A DNA stretch of 64,000 nucleotides from Nematostella vectensis (taxonomy: Eukaryota > Cnidaria > Anthozoa > Actiniaria > Edwardsiidae). Below are positions 1 to 13,000 of this stretch, piece after piece; positions within the stretch are counted from its first letter, which is position 1, and every line of letters starts with the position of its first letter. A program made the position numbers and the translations under genes. The stretch is from contig NC_064040.1 of assembly GCF_932526225.1 (NCBI RefSeq), positions 3,288,181 to 3,352,180 on the forward strand. Direction: 5' to 3'. Under the pieces are notes generated by a model. It was not told where the DNA came from. It saw only the letters and a list, made by a program, of their open reading frames with translations, and did not search any database.

Positions 1-240
1 TAAGTATTCATCACGAAATCTAAATACATTGTTTATTCTATTAAAACAATTCTTTATATGTACTTTTAAAGATAGTCTACATCACACTTTTTCAGCTAAT
101 AATTTACAGAATTAAGCTTTTGATGAAATTTTTCAAATACGAGATTCAAGAACCTCTCTCCTGTTGCCTAGTTGCATAAGTGTGAGACTATCACCTTCCA
201 AATAGTATTTGATCAGTTGTTCATTCAATCTCGGGCGAAA

Positions 241-465
241 TCCTACTCCACTTCCGGTATGTAGTTGGCGCCATGTCGTGCTGACACGCGATTGGTCAAT
301 TGTCTCAAGCACGTGCCAATCATAGAGCTGCGTATGCGCAGATCTTTTGGAATATTTGATCTTGCCAGTGTCTAGAGGAAAATTTTGGCTACAACTAAAA
401 ACTGGCCGGATTTCTTCTTTAATAGTTTACTGGGTTTTGCAGTTTTTCTGTTTCCTGAGAGAGAA
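241..465 (+). promoter_or_regulatory. Probable TATA-less promoter and 5' leader of the RRBP1-like gene
   Basis: This stretch lies directly upstream of the first good ATG. It holds an ETS-like CTTCCGG (251-257), an inverted CCAAT box (ATTGG, 291-295), a CACGTG E-box (310-315) and a direct CCAAT (316-320). No TATA box is visible. The start site cannot be placed. The promoter role is inferred from position and motif density alone; bases 1-240 show nothing recognisable. Confidence 0.4.
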
Positions 466-1087
466 ATGGAGCCAGTAATGTTGGCGGGTGCCGCCGTGGT
501 TGGCATAGTGGCAATTTCTTTGGTTCTTATTGCTTTATTCTCGTCCCGTGACGATGATTTCGATGACCACGTCGCCTTGCAAAGGGCCGGACTTGAAGCC
601 ACTGTCTCAAGCCGATCATCTTCCAAAACCACGAAAACGAAAAAGAAGTTTGTCAAATCCAAAAAGAAGCATTTAGACCACGATTCGTACAGTAGTGAGT
701 CCGCTGAAGCTTTAGACCAGGAAAATGCCAAAGAATTTAAAGATAACGCCGGCGAAGGAAATTCTGGGAAGAAATCCGACACAGGCGGAGAGAAGCCCAA
801 GTCAATTTTGAAGGAGCAAAAGAAGAAAGGAAAAAAACAAGTCGTCAAACAAGAACCTCCAACTCCAGCCGAAAGGAGAGCTCATTTTGAAGATGACTCT
901 GAAAATGTTGAAGAGGCGATAACGTCGGAAAAAGAAGAAACTAACGCTATTCCTATCACAATTGTACCGGAGCCTGTAATCGTACAAGAAATTACTCCCG
1001 TTACCGAAGCACAAGTCAGCTCTGAACCTCCAGCTACGAAGAAGAGCAAAAAGCAAAAAAACCCCAAGGAAAAACCTACTGCTTCAG
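466..1087 (+). CDS. RRBP1: RRBP1-like exon 1: membrane anchor and lysine-rich cytosolic region
   Basis: This exon encodes 207 residues plus one base (phase 1). The first residues, MEPVMLAGAAVVGIVAISLV, start a hydrophobic helix ending near ALFSS, then acidic RDDDFDD. The rest is disordered, with lysine clusters (KTKKKFVKSKKKH, KEQKKKGKKQ, KKSKKQKNPKEK) alternating with acidic and proline-rich runs. In vertebrate p180 the equivalent lysine-rich part binds ribosomes; that function is carried over by inference only. The donor is CAG|gttcgt; reading through it adds 62 residues that do not look like the family. Confidence 0.85.
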
Positions 1088-4000
1088 GTTCGTACGAAAA
1101 TAGTTTCCACACGTTTCCCACGGGATTCGCGATGTGTGGGGGAGTGTGTTTTGATTTGTTATGGATCTCTGTGTTTCCCAGACATAAAGCTTAATTTAGC
1201 TGCAAGATGATAACATAGTTTTTCAGTGAATTATTAGCCATTTTAGTTGGTCCGTAAAGAATATGGCTAAGTATTATTAACAAACGGAAGTCGGCTACTC
1301 CTCATTTGCAATGCTTCTAGAGTGGCATCAACAAACACACAAATACATAGTACTGTTTGTGTAAACGTGGCATTATCCATAGAGTATATTACTGAATCGC
1401 CTTTCGGCTATTGGAAAACTCCATCTCACTTGTCTATTTGGAGATTTGATCGTGTTAAATTGTCACAAATATTATCTCAGGCAAGCAATTTCCACATATA
1501 ATAGGGGCTTTAGCCGATTTAAAGGTCACATTTAGAATAAATTATGCATGCAAAGTGTTTAAAAGCGAATGCTTTGTTCAGGAGCTTTGACACGGTTTTA
1601 CGGGCTACACAGACAATATGCATACAATGCCGTAATTCGATATACTTCCCGATTAATTGACTTGCACAATAACAAGTTAAAATCTTTTGTGTATGAATGA
1701 CTCTGAGGTAAACCCAATGTTTTAATCCACTATTGTTGTGGCCATATTGCCATTGTTCAGAAATTGTACTTCACAGGTACTAAGATTGTTCTAGATCCCG
1801 ACTCGTTGCTGAAGTAAAGTCAGGCAATTAATTGCTGTTGATGGCTCTGATTATCAATATGCCACATTATGACACCCATTATACACCCATCTGACTAATG
1901 ATTTGATAACCATTTGACATACATTTGACCTAAGTAGGTTTAGCTCCATGTGTTTGTTTCCATGGCTCCTAGGAATATTCAATATATACTCTATTTCAAA
2001 TGGTTTGTGCTCAATCTCCAGGTCTTACAGCAGTTTTCTCATTTAATTTATATTTCCAGTTGACACCAGGATTTTTCTTCCTTTGATAAATTTGTAAAAT
2101 TTTGTGAATCTTGTCAAAAAATTTCTGTCATTTTCCTGCTTACAGAGTTCTCCTGTGTGACTTTGCTCTCAATCACTTTTTCAGGAGAATTGAGTGTCCA
2201 CCGTCTGCGTGAGTCAATCAAGTCTGCGAACCTCAGTGCCTCGGAGCAGCAGGAGTTGATTGATGTGATGCTGAACAAGCAGGGTGATTCCACCCATTGG
2301 CAGGTTGGGGTCTGATGTTATTAGGGCTACGTACCACCTCTTTGACACACATACATACCACCTCTTTGACAAACATACATTCCACCTCTTTGACAAACAT
2401 ACATTCCACCTCTTTGACAAAGATGCATCCATTTCTATGATAATCTGCCAGTGTTGTCCAGAAAAAAGTAACCTAATAACTAATAAAAAGACTTGAGTAT
2501 TATAACTCTACAGTTTTTTTTAACTATTGGAGCTAAGAAAATTCAAATAAGATGAACTTTGGCTGGACCATTTTTCGCCAATCCCTAGCTATCTTAGACT
2601 TGCCGTTAGCCCAGGGCAAACCTGTTGTTAGCACGTGGTCCCTTATTGTTGTCAAACCTAGAGTGAAGTTGATTGTGGTGCAATAGAAATGGAATTTTAC
2701 TTTTATTATCATGTTCAATAAGTCAGTTCTTTGTACTGTTGAGCCAAACATTCAATGTATCCTTCTTGCTTTGATAGTCAACCACCAAGGGAGATGCAAC
2801 TGACCTTCTTCGCAAGCAACTTCAAGAGAAGGAGGCCCAACTTATGGAGGGTTAGTGGTCAGTCTGCCTACTTACATCTGATTTTTCCAGTTGTATTGTT
2901 TGAATGGGCTGCAGATTGAGGTTAGGTAGAGCTTCTACTAACAGCAGACATTTTTTTATAAGAACTGCTGGCCCATTTTTATCACCTCAGAAATGAACAT
3001 ACTAACTTACCATAAAAACAAAAATGTATCAGCTTTCCAAACAATGGTTTTTTGTACTGTAGCACTGCAGATAATGCAAAACTGATCAAACATGGTGTTT
3101 TTACTCTCTTTTGTGTTGTTTACAGGTTCCATCTTGCTTCTCTGATTCCCTTCTTAAGAGCTCTTTTTACTTTTTACAGTAATCACTGCAGTGACCTTTA
3201 CAGCACATAACTTGAAAGAAATATCAATGCATCTACTTTTGTGATTCTTTTTATGTTCCAGAGAAGAAACAGGCACAGAATGCTACTAACAAGCTCAGAG
3301 AATTAAGGTAAATACCGTTTAATATAAAAGAGAATCACCCTACAGTGTATATGCCATGACTTCTAGGTTTAAATATAGTAATGAGGTAGAGATGAAAAAG
3401 GAAAGTAGACAATTTAAACAATGATTTCATCTTTAGAGAGGAAATTCAACAAGAGAGACTAAAGCAGAAGAATCAACAGACAAATGCAAGTAACAAGATT
3501 GCTTCACAGGTAGGTTTAGAAACAGAAACTTCAGAGCCATCCATTTGCACACTCATGGGACTGATCCATTGAATAATTTTTAAAGCATTAGGGTTTTATT
3601 TGGAGCAGCACTCCTTTTCCTCAGAATTTTAGATACGGCTCCTTGGATGATGATACTAAAAATACTGATTAGCAACTGTCAGATTAAAACCCAACATCTG
3701 TTCCAACCTGTTTATCGTTAGACTTGCAACAGAACTTGTGTTATAAAGATATTGTCAAGTTTAAAACCAGTTTGAGCTTCCCCCTGCAAATTAGGGTCCC
3801 CTCTCAAATTAGCACCCATCCTAGGCGCTAATGCGACAATTTTTTAGGCTAAGGAGCTACAAGCCATGCAAGCTAGGATAAAGGCCAGTCATGAAAGCCA
3901 CACTGGAGAAGTCCAGGCGATGCAGACCCAACTGAGGCAATTCCAGGATTTAGTCAGTTCTGTCACCATGGTGAGTGGGTGCTGTACTTTCATTTATTTC

Positions 4001-7000
4001 ACTAAGATTTGTTATTGAACATAGTAAAAAGTTTCTAAAATCTAAAGGTGGAAAGAGAAGCGAGAGAGAATGTTTAACAAGAGATTTGTGTCAATCAACA
4101 TTATTCAACCCATTTTCCATCTTGTTTCACAGGAGAATGCTCAGCTTAAGAACGCCTCCATGAGGGCCCAACAACTGTGAGTTTCTTTCGTTTTTAATTC
4201 ATTTATTTATGCTGACCTCTAATATTGTTGACCTTGATCGGCCTTAAAGCAATGCGGACAAAGAGTCATTGACACTGGAACTGACCAAGCTACAGCAGAG
4301 CCACCGCCAGTTGAAAACAGATCTGGCTGCACGTGTAGAGCAACTGAAGCAGGTTGAAGGGCGGCGACAGATGCTGGAACAACAGCTAGCAGATGTTAGT
4401 GGCATGTCGGCAAACAAGGTAGAATGAAGCTACACAACATGTACAATACTATTATGTATATATTGCTTTAATCACACTTTTTCATCTATAAATACCAGCA
4501 TTTTGTGCATCTTTTCCATCAATTTGTCCTTTAGTTTGTTTTCTCATAGATATGAAGTGTTTATCCACTTTTGGATGTAAAAAGGGATCTCTATATTACT
4601 GATCCTTATCTTCACTTTCTTTTTCCACAGGATGCAGAGATGGCCCTTAACAAGCGACTTTCTGAAGTCAATGAAGAACTCAAGAAAGCAGAATCCAAGA
4701 ATGCCACACTAATTGGAGACCTCAGTTCTGCTCGTGAGTCGCTTAAAGAGAAGGAAGCCAACTGCAAAAAGCTGGAGCAACAGCTTGCTGAGGCTGTGGA
4801 TAGCAAATCTGTTAACAGTGACTCCATGAAGACCATAACTGCCAAATTGACGGAAGCAACAAACAGGGTGTCTGAGCTACAGAACATGTTTACATCAATG
4901 GAGACCCAGCTCCAGAAATCTCAGGAAAAACAGGTTGAAAAGGATAATCAAATTAAGGTATCTTTGTATTTCTGCTCATATCTTTATGGTAGTTGTATTT
5001 TCTTAATATAAAATTAACAGTGTCATCATTAAGTAAATGTCTAAGTCAAATGTAATTGATAAATGTTACCCTTTTTTGAAAATTTATTTTCCTTATGAGT
5101 GTTATTATTTTTATTCAGGAATTGGAACTGAAACTGAAACTTGCTCAAGAGGACCCTACACAGAATCATTCCCCTGTCAACAACCATGTTGAAGCTAGCG
5201 AGGTGAGGAAGGCTGGCTATTTGGTTATCTTTATAACCTTGAATAAAAGATGTTTATCTCAGCATTAACTATTTGCTGAATAATGCTAAAACCTGAAAAT
5301 TGATGCATTTTCTGTGCACAAGCATTGTTTAGTGGGTAAGAGCTTTTTTTGCCCCAAATTAGAAGCAACATACAGTATCTGAATGAATCACTCTGTTTTT
5401 TTTTTCTTACAGAATGGTCAAGTTAAAAGTCCTGCTGTCTCGTTACAAATTCATAATGAATTGCTCCAAGAAAAGGAGACTGCTATAAACAAGCTGAATG
5501 AAGAGTTGAGCAAGAGAGACCAAGAAATCATTAACATGAAAAATCTGGTTGACCAGGAAAAGAAAAAGAACAATGTACGTAGGTTGTTGCAGGAATGTGT
5601 TACATAATGCTAATGGCTAATCATTCTCTATCTGAATTAGCACTCTAGACTCCTGTTTTCCTCCATACTTTTCCTTCTTGTTCCTAACTATTTCTTGTGT
5701 AGAAGCTTTTCAGTGCCTTTATCTTTTGATTGTCCTAGCTACTGTGACAAAAAAAAAAACATTTTATTAATTTTAACTACTCTTCTACTTATTTGTCTCT
5801 TTTTTCTAAAAAGCTAAGGAGCATTGCGAATCTACAAAAATCCTTTCTCTGATGCCGATAGTGTGTTCATACTGTAGTGTGTTTTTGAAACTCAGGATCT
5901 TCGCATGAAGAACTGGAAAGCAATGGAGGCCCTTTCTACTGCTGAACAAAATACTCAATCATTAATTACCAAAGCTGTTCTGGCAGCCAAGGTATTTTGG
6001 GTTATTTTCAGCCCTTTGGTCTTTGTTTTCCTTTTTTTTTTCTTGTGATGCTATTCTTTGTTTTTGAATGAAAGCGTGCTCTAATGCTTTTTCCATCACT
6101 ATTGGCTTCTGCACCCTGTTGGCCTTTCCTACTGTGCTTTATTCACATTACACTAACAGCCAAACTGTGTACTTTAAAGATATGTTGCTAAAGCTCTTTT
6201 TGCTTGCATGTTGAAGTGTAAAGTATTTGATAAATATGCTTATGTAGTTGTTTGTTTGTCTGTTGTATTGCGTTTTTCCTTATTTGGCTCTTTAATTGAG
6301 TTCTTAAAGTAATAGTAAATTTCATTACAGTGTGTGACAGTTCTGCTCTAAAGTTAGGGACTAACAGTATGACTTTGGAGTGACAATGATGGAGGACATT
6401 CATTTTCAGTCTACACTAGTACAAGAGAACTCTGCAAGAGAACTCTTTTATTCTTCCAGCACACATAAAAATCTAACCTCTGTGCTTGAATTATCCCTTA
6501 GATGTGTAGTTGCTCCCTACTATTTTGTTCTTTCATGATTGAGGTTTCTTTTCTTTTCAGGCTGATGCTGCAAAGGAGGCATTAGCAAACAGGTATGCAA
6601 ATGACACCATCCAAACTGAGGCCAATGTTGTGCCCTCTTGTCGTCTGATTTGTTAGCTTTTTAAGCCCACAATAGAGAACATGTGCCGTACAATAATCCG
6701 CAGATTTAATATTCTACTCTTTAGTTCATGGGTTCTGCGAAGGCTCTTATCTTACAGTAGGAACAAATGCAACAAAAATATGATGTTGTTCAGACCATGA
6801 AATAATTATGTTCGAACCATGGCTAGAATAGGCATTATTAAGACTTGATGAAGAGGATGAAGCTCTTCTGCCACCAAAAATGTCCCATTCCAGACATTCC
6901 ATATTTGGTGTTTTGACAGGTTGCAGGCCTGTAAACCTATTGGTTGATATGAAAGCTGTAACAAGATGAGGTTTTAAACTAACAGTGCATAACATTTCTT

Positions 7001-10000
7001 AAGCTGTGATATAAAGGAAAAAGATGACCTCATCTCTAAGCTACAAGATGACTTGGACAATCAAAAGTCTGAGCTAAAGAAACTAGAAGGAATTGTAGAG
7101 CAACAGAAACAAAAAAATAATGTAAGTGTTTACTTAGATGTCTTTTAATCTTTCTTTATTTGTACAACATCAGACTTCTTATTAACATGTCTAATTTGCT
7201 TACTAAGTTTTCTACTGATCACCTAATATATATTTTTAAGGACCTCCGTGAGAAGAACTGGAAGGCTATGGATGCAGTCTCAGCGGCAGAGAGGTCTGTC
7301 GGTGAAAAAGTCAAGAACGCAGTTCAATCTGTCAAGGTGACCAGTTTGTCTGCACAAACCTGTTTGGATTACTTTTATGTATTATAAGAATAACAACAGT
7401 GTCCATAACTATTGGACCTGAGCAGTGACCTCAAAGACTGAGTGGGTAAACCTTACATACAGTACCGCTCTCGAACATGTGGACATATGTTCGCGAAATT
7501 GTTCGCGAATTTCGCGAACACCGTTCGCAAAATTTGCGAACAACGTTCGCGAACAGCTGATGTTCGCGAACACAGTGTTCGCGATCAGACCGGGACAAAC
7601 CGATTGACAAACGGGAACTCGTACCGTGTAACCGAAGACTTACAGTACTGATACTCACTTAAAATACATACAGGAGTTCTGCAAGCGATTCAAATAAATT
7701 GTTCGTGTAAAAGTCAGCTGAGAGCTATGGTTATCGTTAAAATCAGAAACAACAAATTCAGTTATAGTCTGATATGCCTTCAGTTCAATTATTTGTAGAC
7801 GATCAAGACAAGACACTTTCAAGTTTGAGAAACAAAGACGATAAAGATGGCGGATGAAAGCCAAAGCATGCAAAGGATTCGATCGTGCATTTACGAGGGC
7901 AGACACAGGCAAAAAAGTTAGTTTATTCTGAAAAGCTTGCCTCGAAGAGGGAAGGAATGTCGATCGCTTAATATTCTTCGAAGATTGTCGAATGTGACAA
8001 CTGCTAGCGAATACTTTTGAACAGCGGGAAGCCATTTATTTAACAAATACTTGTATTACACACGGGATAATTAATTTGGGGAAGGAATGCCGATCGCTTG
8101 ATATCCTTCGAAGATTTTCGAATGTGTGAAAATTGCTAGCGAAGAATTTTGAAATTCTATAATTGACAAATACTTGTAATAAACACGGGAGAAGGAATGC
8201 CGATCGCTTGATATCCTTCGAAGATTTTCGAATGTGTGAAAACTGCTAGCGAAGAATTTTGAAATTCTATTTGACAAATACTTGTAATAAACACGGGAGA
8301 AGGAATGCCGATCGCTTGATATCCTTCGAAGATTTTCGGATGTGTGAAAACTGCTAGCAAAGAATTTTGAAATTCTATTTGACAAATACTTATAATAAAC
8401 ACGGGAGAAGGAATGCTGATCGCTTGATATCCTTCGAAGATTTTCGAATGTGTGAAAACTGCTAGCGAAGAATTTTGAAATTCTATTTGACAAATACTTG
8501 TAATAAACACGGGAGAAGGAATACCGATTGCTTGATATCCTTCGAAGATTTTCGAATGTGTGAAAACTGCTAGCAGAGAATTTTGAAATTCTATTTGACA
8601 AATACTTGTAATAAACACGGGAGAAGGAATACCGATTGCTTGATATCCTTCGAAGATTTTCGAATGTGTGAAAACTGCTAGCAAAGAATTTTAAAATTCT
8701 ATTTGACAAATACTTGTAATAAACACGGGAGAAGGAATGCCGATCGCTTGATATCCTTCGAAGATTTTCGAATGTGTGAAAACTGCTAGGCATTCATTCC
8801 CCAAACTAATTCTCTGTCTAATACAAGTCTTTGTCAAATAAATGGCTTCTCGCTGTTCCAGCTGTTATTAAGCCCTGGATCACACGTTACCGTTCGTCAA
8901 ACCGTTTATTTTGCATCTGTTCGCGAACAGCGTGTTCGCAAACAGTCTATATGTTCGCAAATTGCGCGAACGTTGTTCGCGAAAGTTTCGCGAACAGTGT
9001 CCCTATGTTCGAGAGCGGTACTGTAGGAATCACAAAAAGTGTCAGTATCCCTACGTATGAGACAGGTCCTACTGGTGGTAGATACAGAATTTAACTAGGA
9101 TAGTGACAGATACAGAATTTAACTAGATACGAGTGACAGGCTACATATTATTCATAATATACATATTATCCATTGTTTTTAATTTCTAAACCTTAGATAA
9201 GACTCAGGTTTAAAATTCGCCATCGTTCTCTTTCGTTACTTAAAAGGTTTGACAGAAAAAACCCAGGTTTCTGTGGATGAAATGATGAACTTTTGTTTAT
9301 AATTATTATGTATTTAAACAACTGTTTCTGTATACAGGAGGAGCAAAGCAGATGTATTGATGAGGAACGAACTTCAATGAAGGTGTGTAGATGGAGATTA
9401 CCACTCTGGTCGTAGCCAGGACTTTACAGTGCTGGGGATCTTTTAGACCCTTGAATTATCAGTCGCCCTGGCTTTAAGGGGGTGTTTGTCCAAATGTTAA
9501 GTCAGTTTTTGTGAGTTTTTAGCTATATAATTTTTGTTTCATTTAACAGAATTTCCTGGCCTCATTGTACCCTGAGGTGGCTGTTGATTCTTCTCTGGTG
9601 AGTTTAGTTCCCCAAAATCAGTTCTTAGCTGATCCCTGTGTAGTGATTTACACCTTTGTTATTTACTGTTCACTTGATACTTAACACCAGGGACAGATGA
9701 CTCAACACATCGAATTAATTAATCCTTGTTTATTCTATTGCAGGCATTTGATGCCTGGTTGGCAGAGTACAAAAATAGTGTGTCTAATTTAAGCCCTTCA
9801 TCCAATCAGGTACAGAGGGGAATTCAATTTGAACCAGCAATCATAATATTTTAAGTTTTACCTTGTAGACCCCTCCCCCCCTTACTGTACATATGAATTT
9901 GTTACAGTGGAACCTGGAGTTTACAATATGCCTTGGGAGAAAGAAAATGTATCGTAACATCGAAATATCGTTGTAGAGAGGTTCTCGATTTTGCAATATA

Positions 10001-13000
10001 AAGAAAAATCCATTGAAAATATTGTTGTAGCGAGGTCGGGTTAATAATCAACCTTTACAAAGTAATAAAACTGTGCTCTTGAGTAAGACTGTTCAGTTAC
10101 TCTCTGTAAGACTGTAACCTGTCTTAACAAGATATATCAAGTCAAAAAATCGATTAACTGTAATGTACGTGTGTGGTGTCTTGTTTTTCTTCCTTTGTTG
10201 ATGTCAGAATCAGTAATATTATTGTATCGAGGTCAAAATTACACTTGGGAAAACAAATTTGGTAATATCGTAAAATCGAGAATATTGTTGTATCCAATAT
10301 CGTTAGATCAAGGTAATTTCTTATACATTTCACTGTTTATCAGCCGGGAGAAAGACACGCCATCCTAAAATCGAGGTTATCGTGGAATCCAGTATCGTAA
10401 AATCCAGGTTCCACTGTATACGGACAGAATGCCCAGCAAAACTAACCATAATGATCCAAAAGACTAAAACAGGGCTTCTGGAATTGCTGAATTATGTGGA
10501 AAATCAATCATTACGCGCTAAATTACGCGGGATTTTGCAATACATTTTTCTTTAAAAATCAAAACTTTGCAGGTTTTTTTACTGAATTACGCGCTAAATT
10601 ACACGGAATATCAACTGTAACGCCCAAACTACATTTTGTACCGAAGGAAAGCACGAAATAACTAGAAAATGTTAATTTTTTGTGTGAAAATATCTTAGGC
10701 AAGTTTTCATTGGCTCCTAGCCACCAGCCAATTAAGAAAGGTATTTTATTATTAGTCCTAGGCCTTCGCGATTTAGCAAAGAACGCCTAGTAGTTTTTAT
10801 TGTTTTTGAAATTCAGTTCGAAATATCGCACTCTTACGAAAAAATATATCTCTTTTTTATGAGAAATAGAGGTAAGAACCCTAAAAGAAAACATTAGCTG
10901 TGCACTTAAATGTTTTGTCTTTCAGAATTTAGCAAAATTATGCGGAAATTTGTGGACTACGCGGATTACGCGGAAAAAGCCAAAATACGCGCTTCCTCAC
11001 AAGCGCGTAATTCCAGAAGCCCTGCTAAAAGCGACTCCCGTTATCACAGACTTATTATTTTGGCCTCCTCTAAATCAGTGATGATCAGTGGTACAGTGAG
11101 AGTTGACTCTACATTCACTTGTTTTGTACACTTCACAGTTAACAACTGGAAGCTTTTTATTTTGCAAAATAAGTTGTTTGACAAAATGCTCAGACCTCTG
11201 AGATGTATGAGTAATTATTCGCTCATCTTCCTCTGTAAATAATGGCCTAACTACATTACAAAATCCTAAGGCAATTCTTCAAACTGGTGACATTCCTTCA
11301 CAGGATGATGAGGCTTCACATCAATTGGAAGAGGCGAAGCGAGAGTTGGAGCAAACACGAGAAAAATGTGCTCACTATAAAAATGGTCTTGAAGAGACTG
11401 TAAGTGACTAAAGTGCTGGCTGTTTTTGGCTATGGAATTCAGCTGGCTAAAATATTAAACTGTAATTTAATCTTTTTTTCTTGGCTTTTCAGGAGGCAAT
11501 GTTACGAAAGCTAGAAGCACACATAGAAAAAGAAATTACTACATGGGAACAAAAATACCAGGCAGCAGAAAAAGAACTACAATTAGTAAGTTTATTGCAT
11601 CTACGAAACAACAACTGCTAAAACAACAACAATGGCAACAATGACAGCAACAACAACATCTACATCATCAACAGCAACAACTTATACGAAAACTTATACA
11701 ATACAACAGGAACAGTTTCTACGATATCTGAAGCACCAACACCATATACAACACCAACAACATCTACAACAGCAACATACTGTATACAACACCAACAACA
11801 TCTACAAAAGCAAAATACTGTATACAACACCAACATCTACAACAACAAAATCAGTGGCAGCAACAAAATTAGAGATGTTAAAAAGACAGAGAGACAAGAA
11901 TGGCACAGGTGGTACATTTAGTTGGGGGATTGTTTTAGTGCATGCTGAAACTTGAATGTACACCATTTCCATCTCTCTACTGCCATACATCTTAAGGCTG
12001 CTACCATTTCAGTCTTAGCCTTAATATGTGTGTTTCTTTGTAGGCAAATTCAAGATTCTCAGATTTAGAAAGCGATCTTGCGCAGGCCAAATCTGCTGCT
12101 GATACACATCGAGAGAAAACAAATTCACTACAAAAAGAATTAGCAGAGGCGAAGTTATCAGAAAGCAAAGCGCTTAGAAAGGTCTCATCTCTTGAGGAGA
12201 CCCTCTCTAAGGCACCCGCCAATAGCAATGCATCTGAGAAGCTAGAACAATTAGAAAAAGAACTCTTAGAATCTCGAGAGAATGAAAAGAAATCTTCTGC
12301 CGCAGTAACAAGACTAGAAGGGCTTGAGAAAAACTTGTCAAGCATACGGGAGGAATTAGCCACAAAAGAGAAGGATATGGCCTCAACGGTAGGATAATAT
12401 TCACAGCATACATCACGCATATTCAGTGCAAAACAATGCAATATTATACACTAATAAGGACTGGAATAAATTGTTATATGACTAAGATATTTCATTCCAG
12501 AACTAGGAGCTACCATAGTGATATTTTGTTGAGAGGGGCTGTAGAGTAGTTTGCCAACTTATTCCTGTGGTCAGCTGGGCAAAGCAATGCCAGAAATGCT
12601 GGCTGGTGTTGGTGCTTTTTGTATTGGAATATAGAGTAAATAAGAACAAGGATGACCAGGATCTCTTGAAGAATGCCAGTTAAAACATATGGCACGTAGG
12701 TGGATTAATTGATTTTCGCTACCATCCATTCAATTCATGCGTTTAACTATCACACATCCCAATCATCAGGTTCAACAGTTGTGTGAGGTTGAGGGTAAGC
12801 TTGTGACTCGTGAGAGTGAGGTGAAGTCTCTCCGGGAGGAACTCACTAGGATGCAGCAGGGTAGTGAAGAGTTGAAGAAGAAGATTGCATCGCTGGAAGA
12901 GTCACTCATCAAGGCCAACAATGAGATTGGCAAATCCCAGGTATGTGGCCTTGCCTGGACTTCTGCCAAACTTAGGGATAGCAAATTGATTTGTAGGTCG

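Noticed and set aside
372-848. 158-codon minus-strand frame opposite RRBP1 exon 1
   Set aside because: It is the antisense shadow of the lysine/serine-rich coding exon, giving Phe/Ser/Leu-rich sequence without family resemblance.
8071-8793. 240-codon repeat protein on the minus strand
   Set aside because: It is a 108-bp tandem repeat inside a TIR element, with a second overlapping frame also open.
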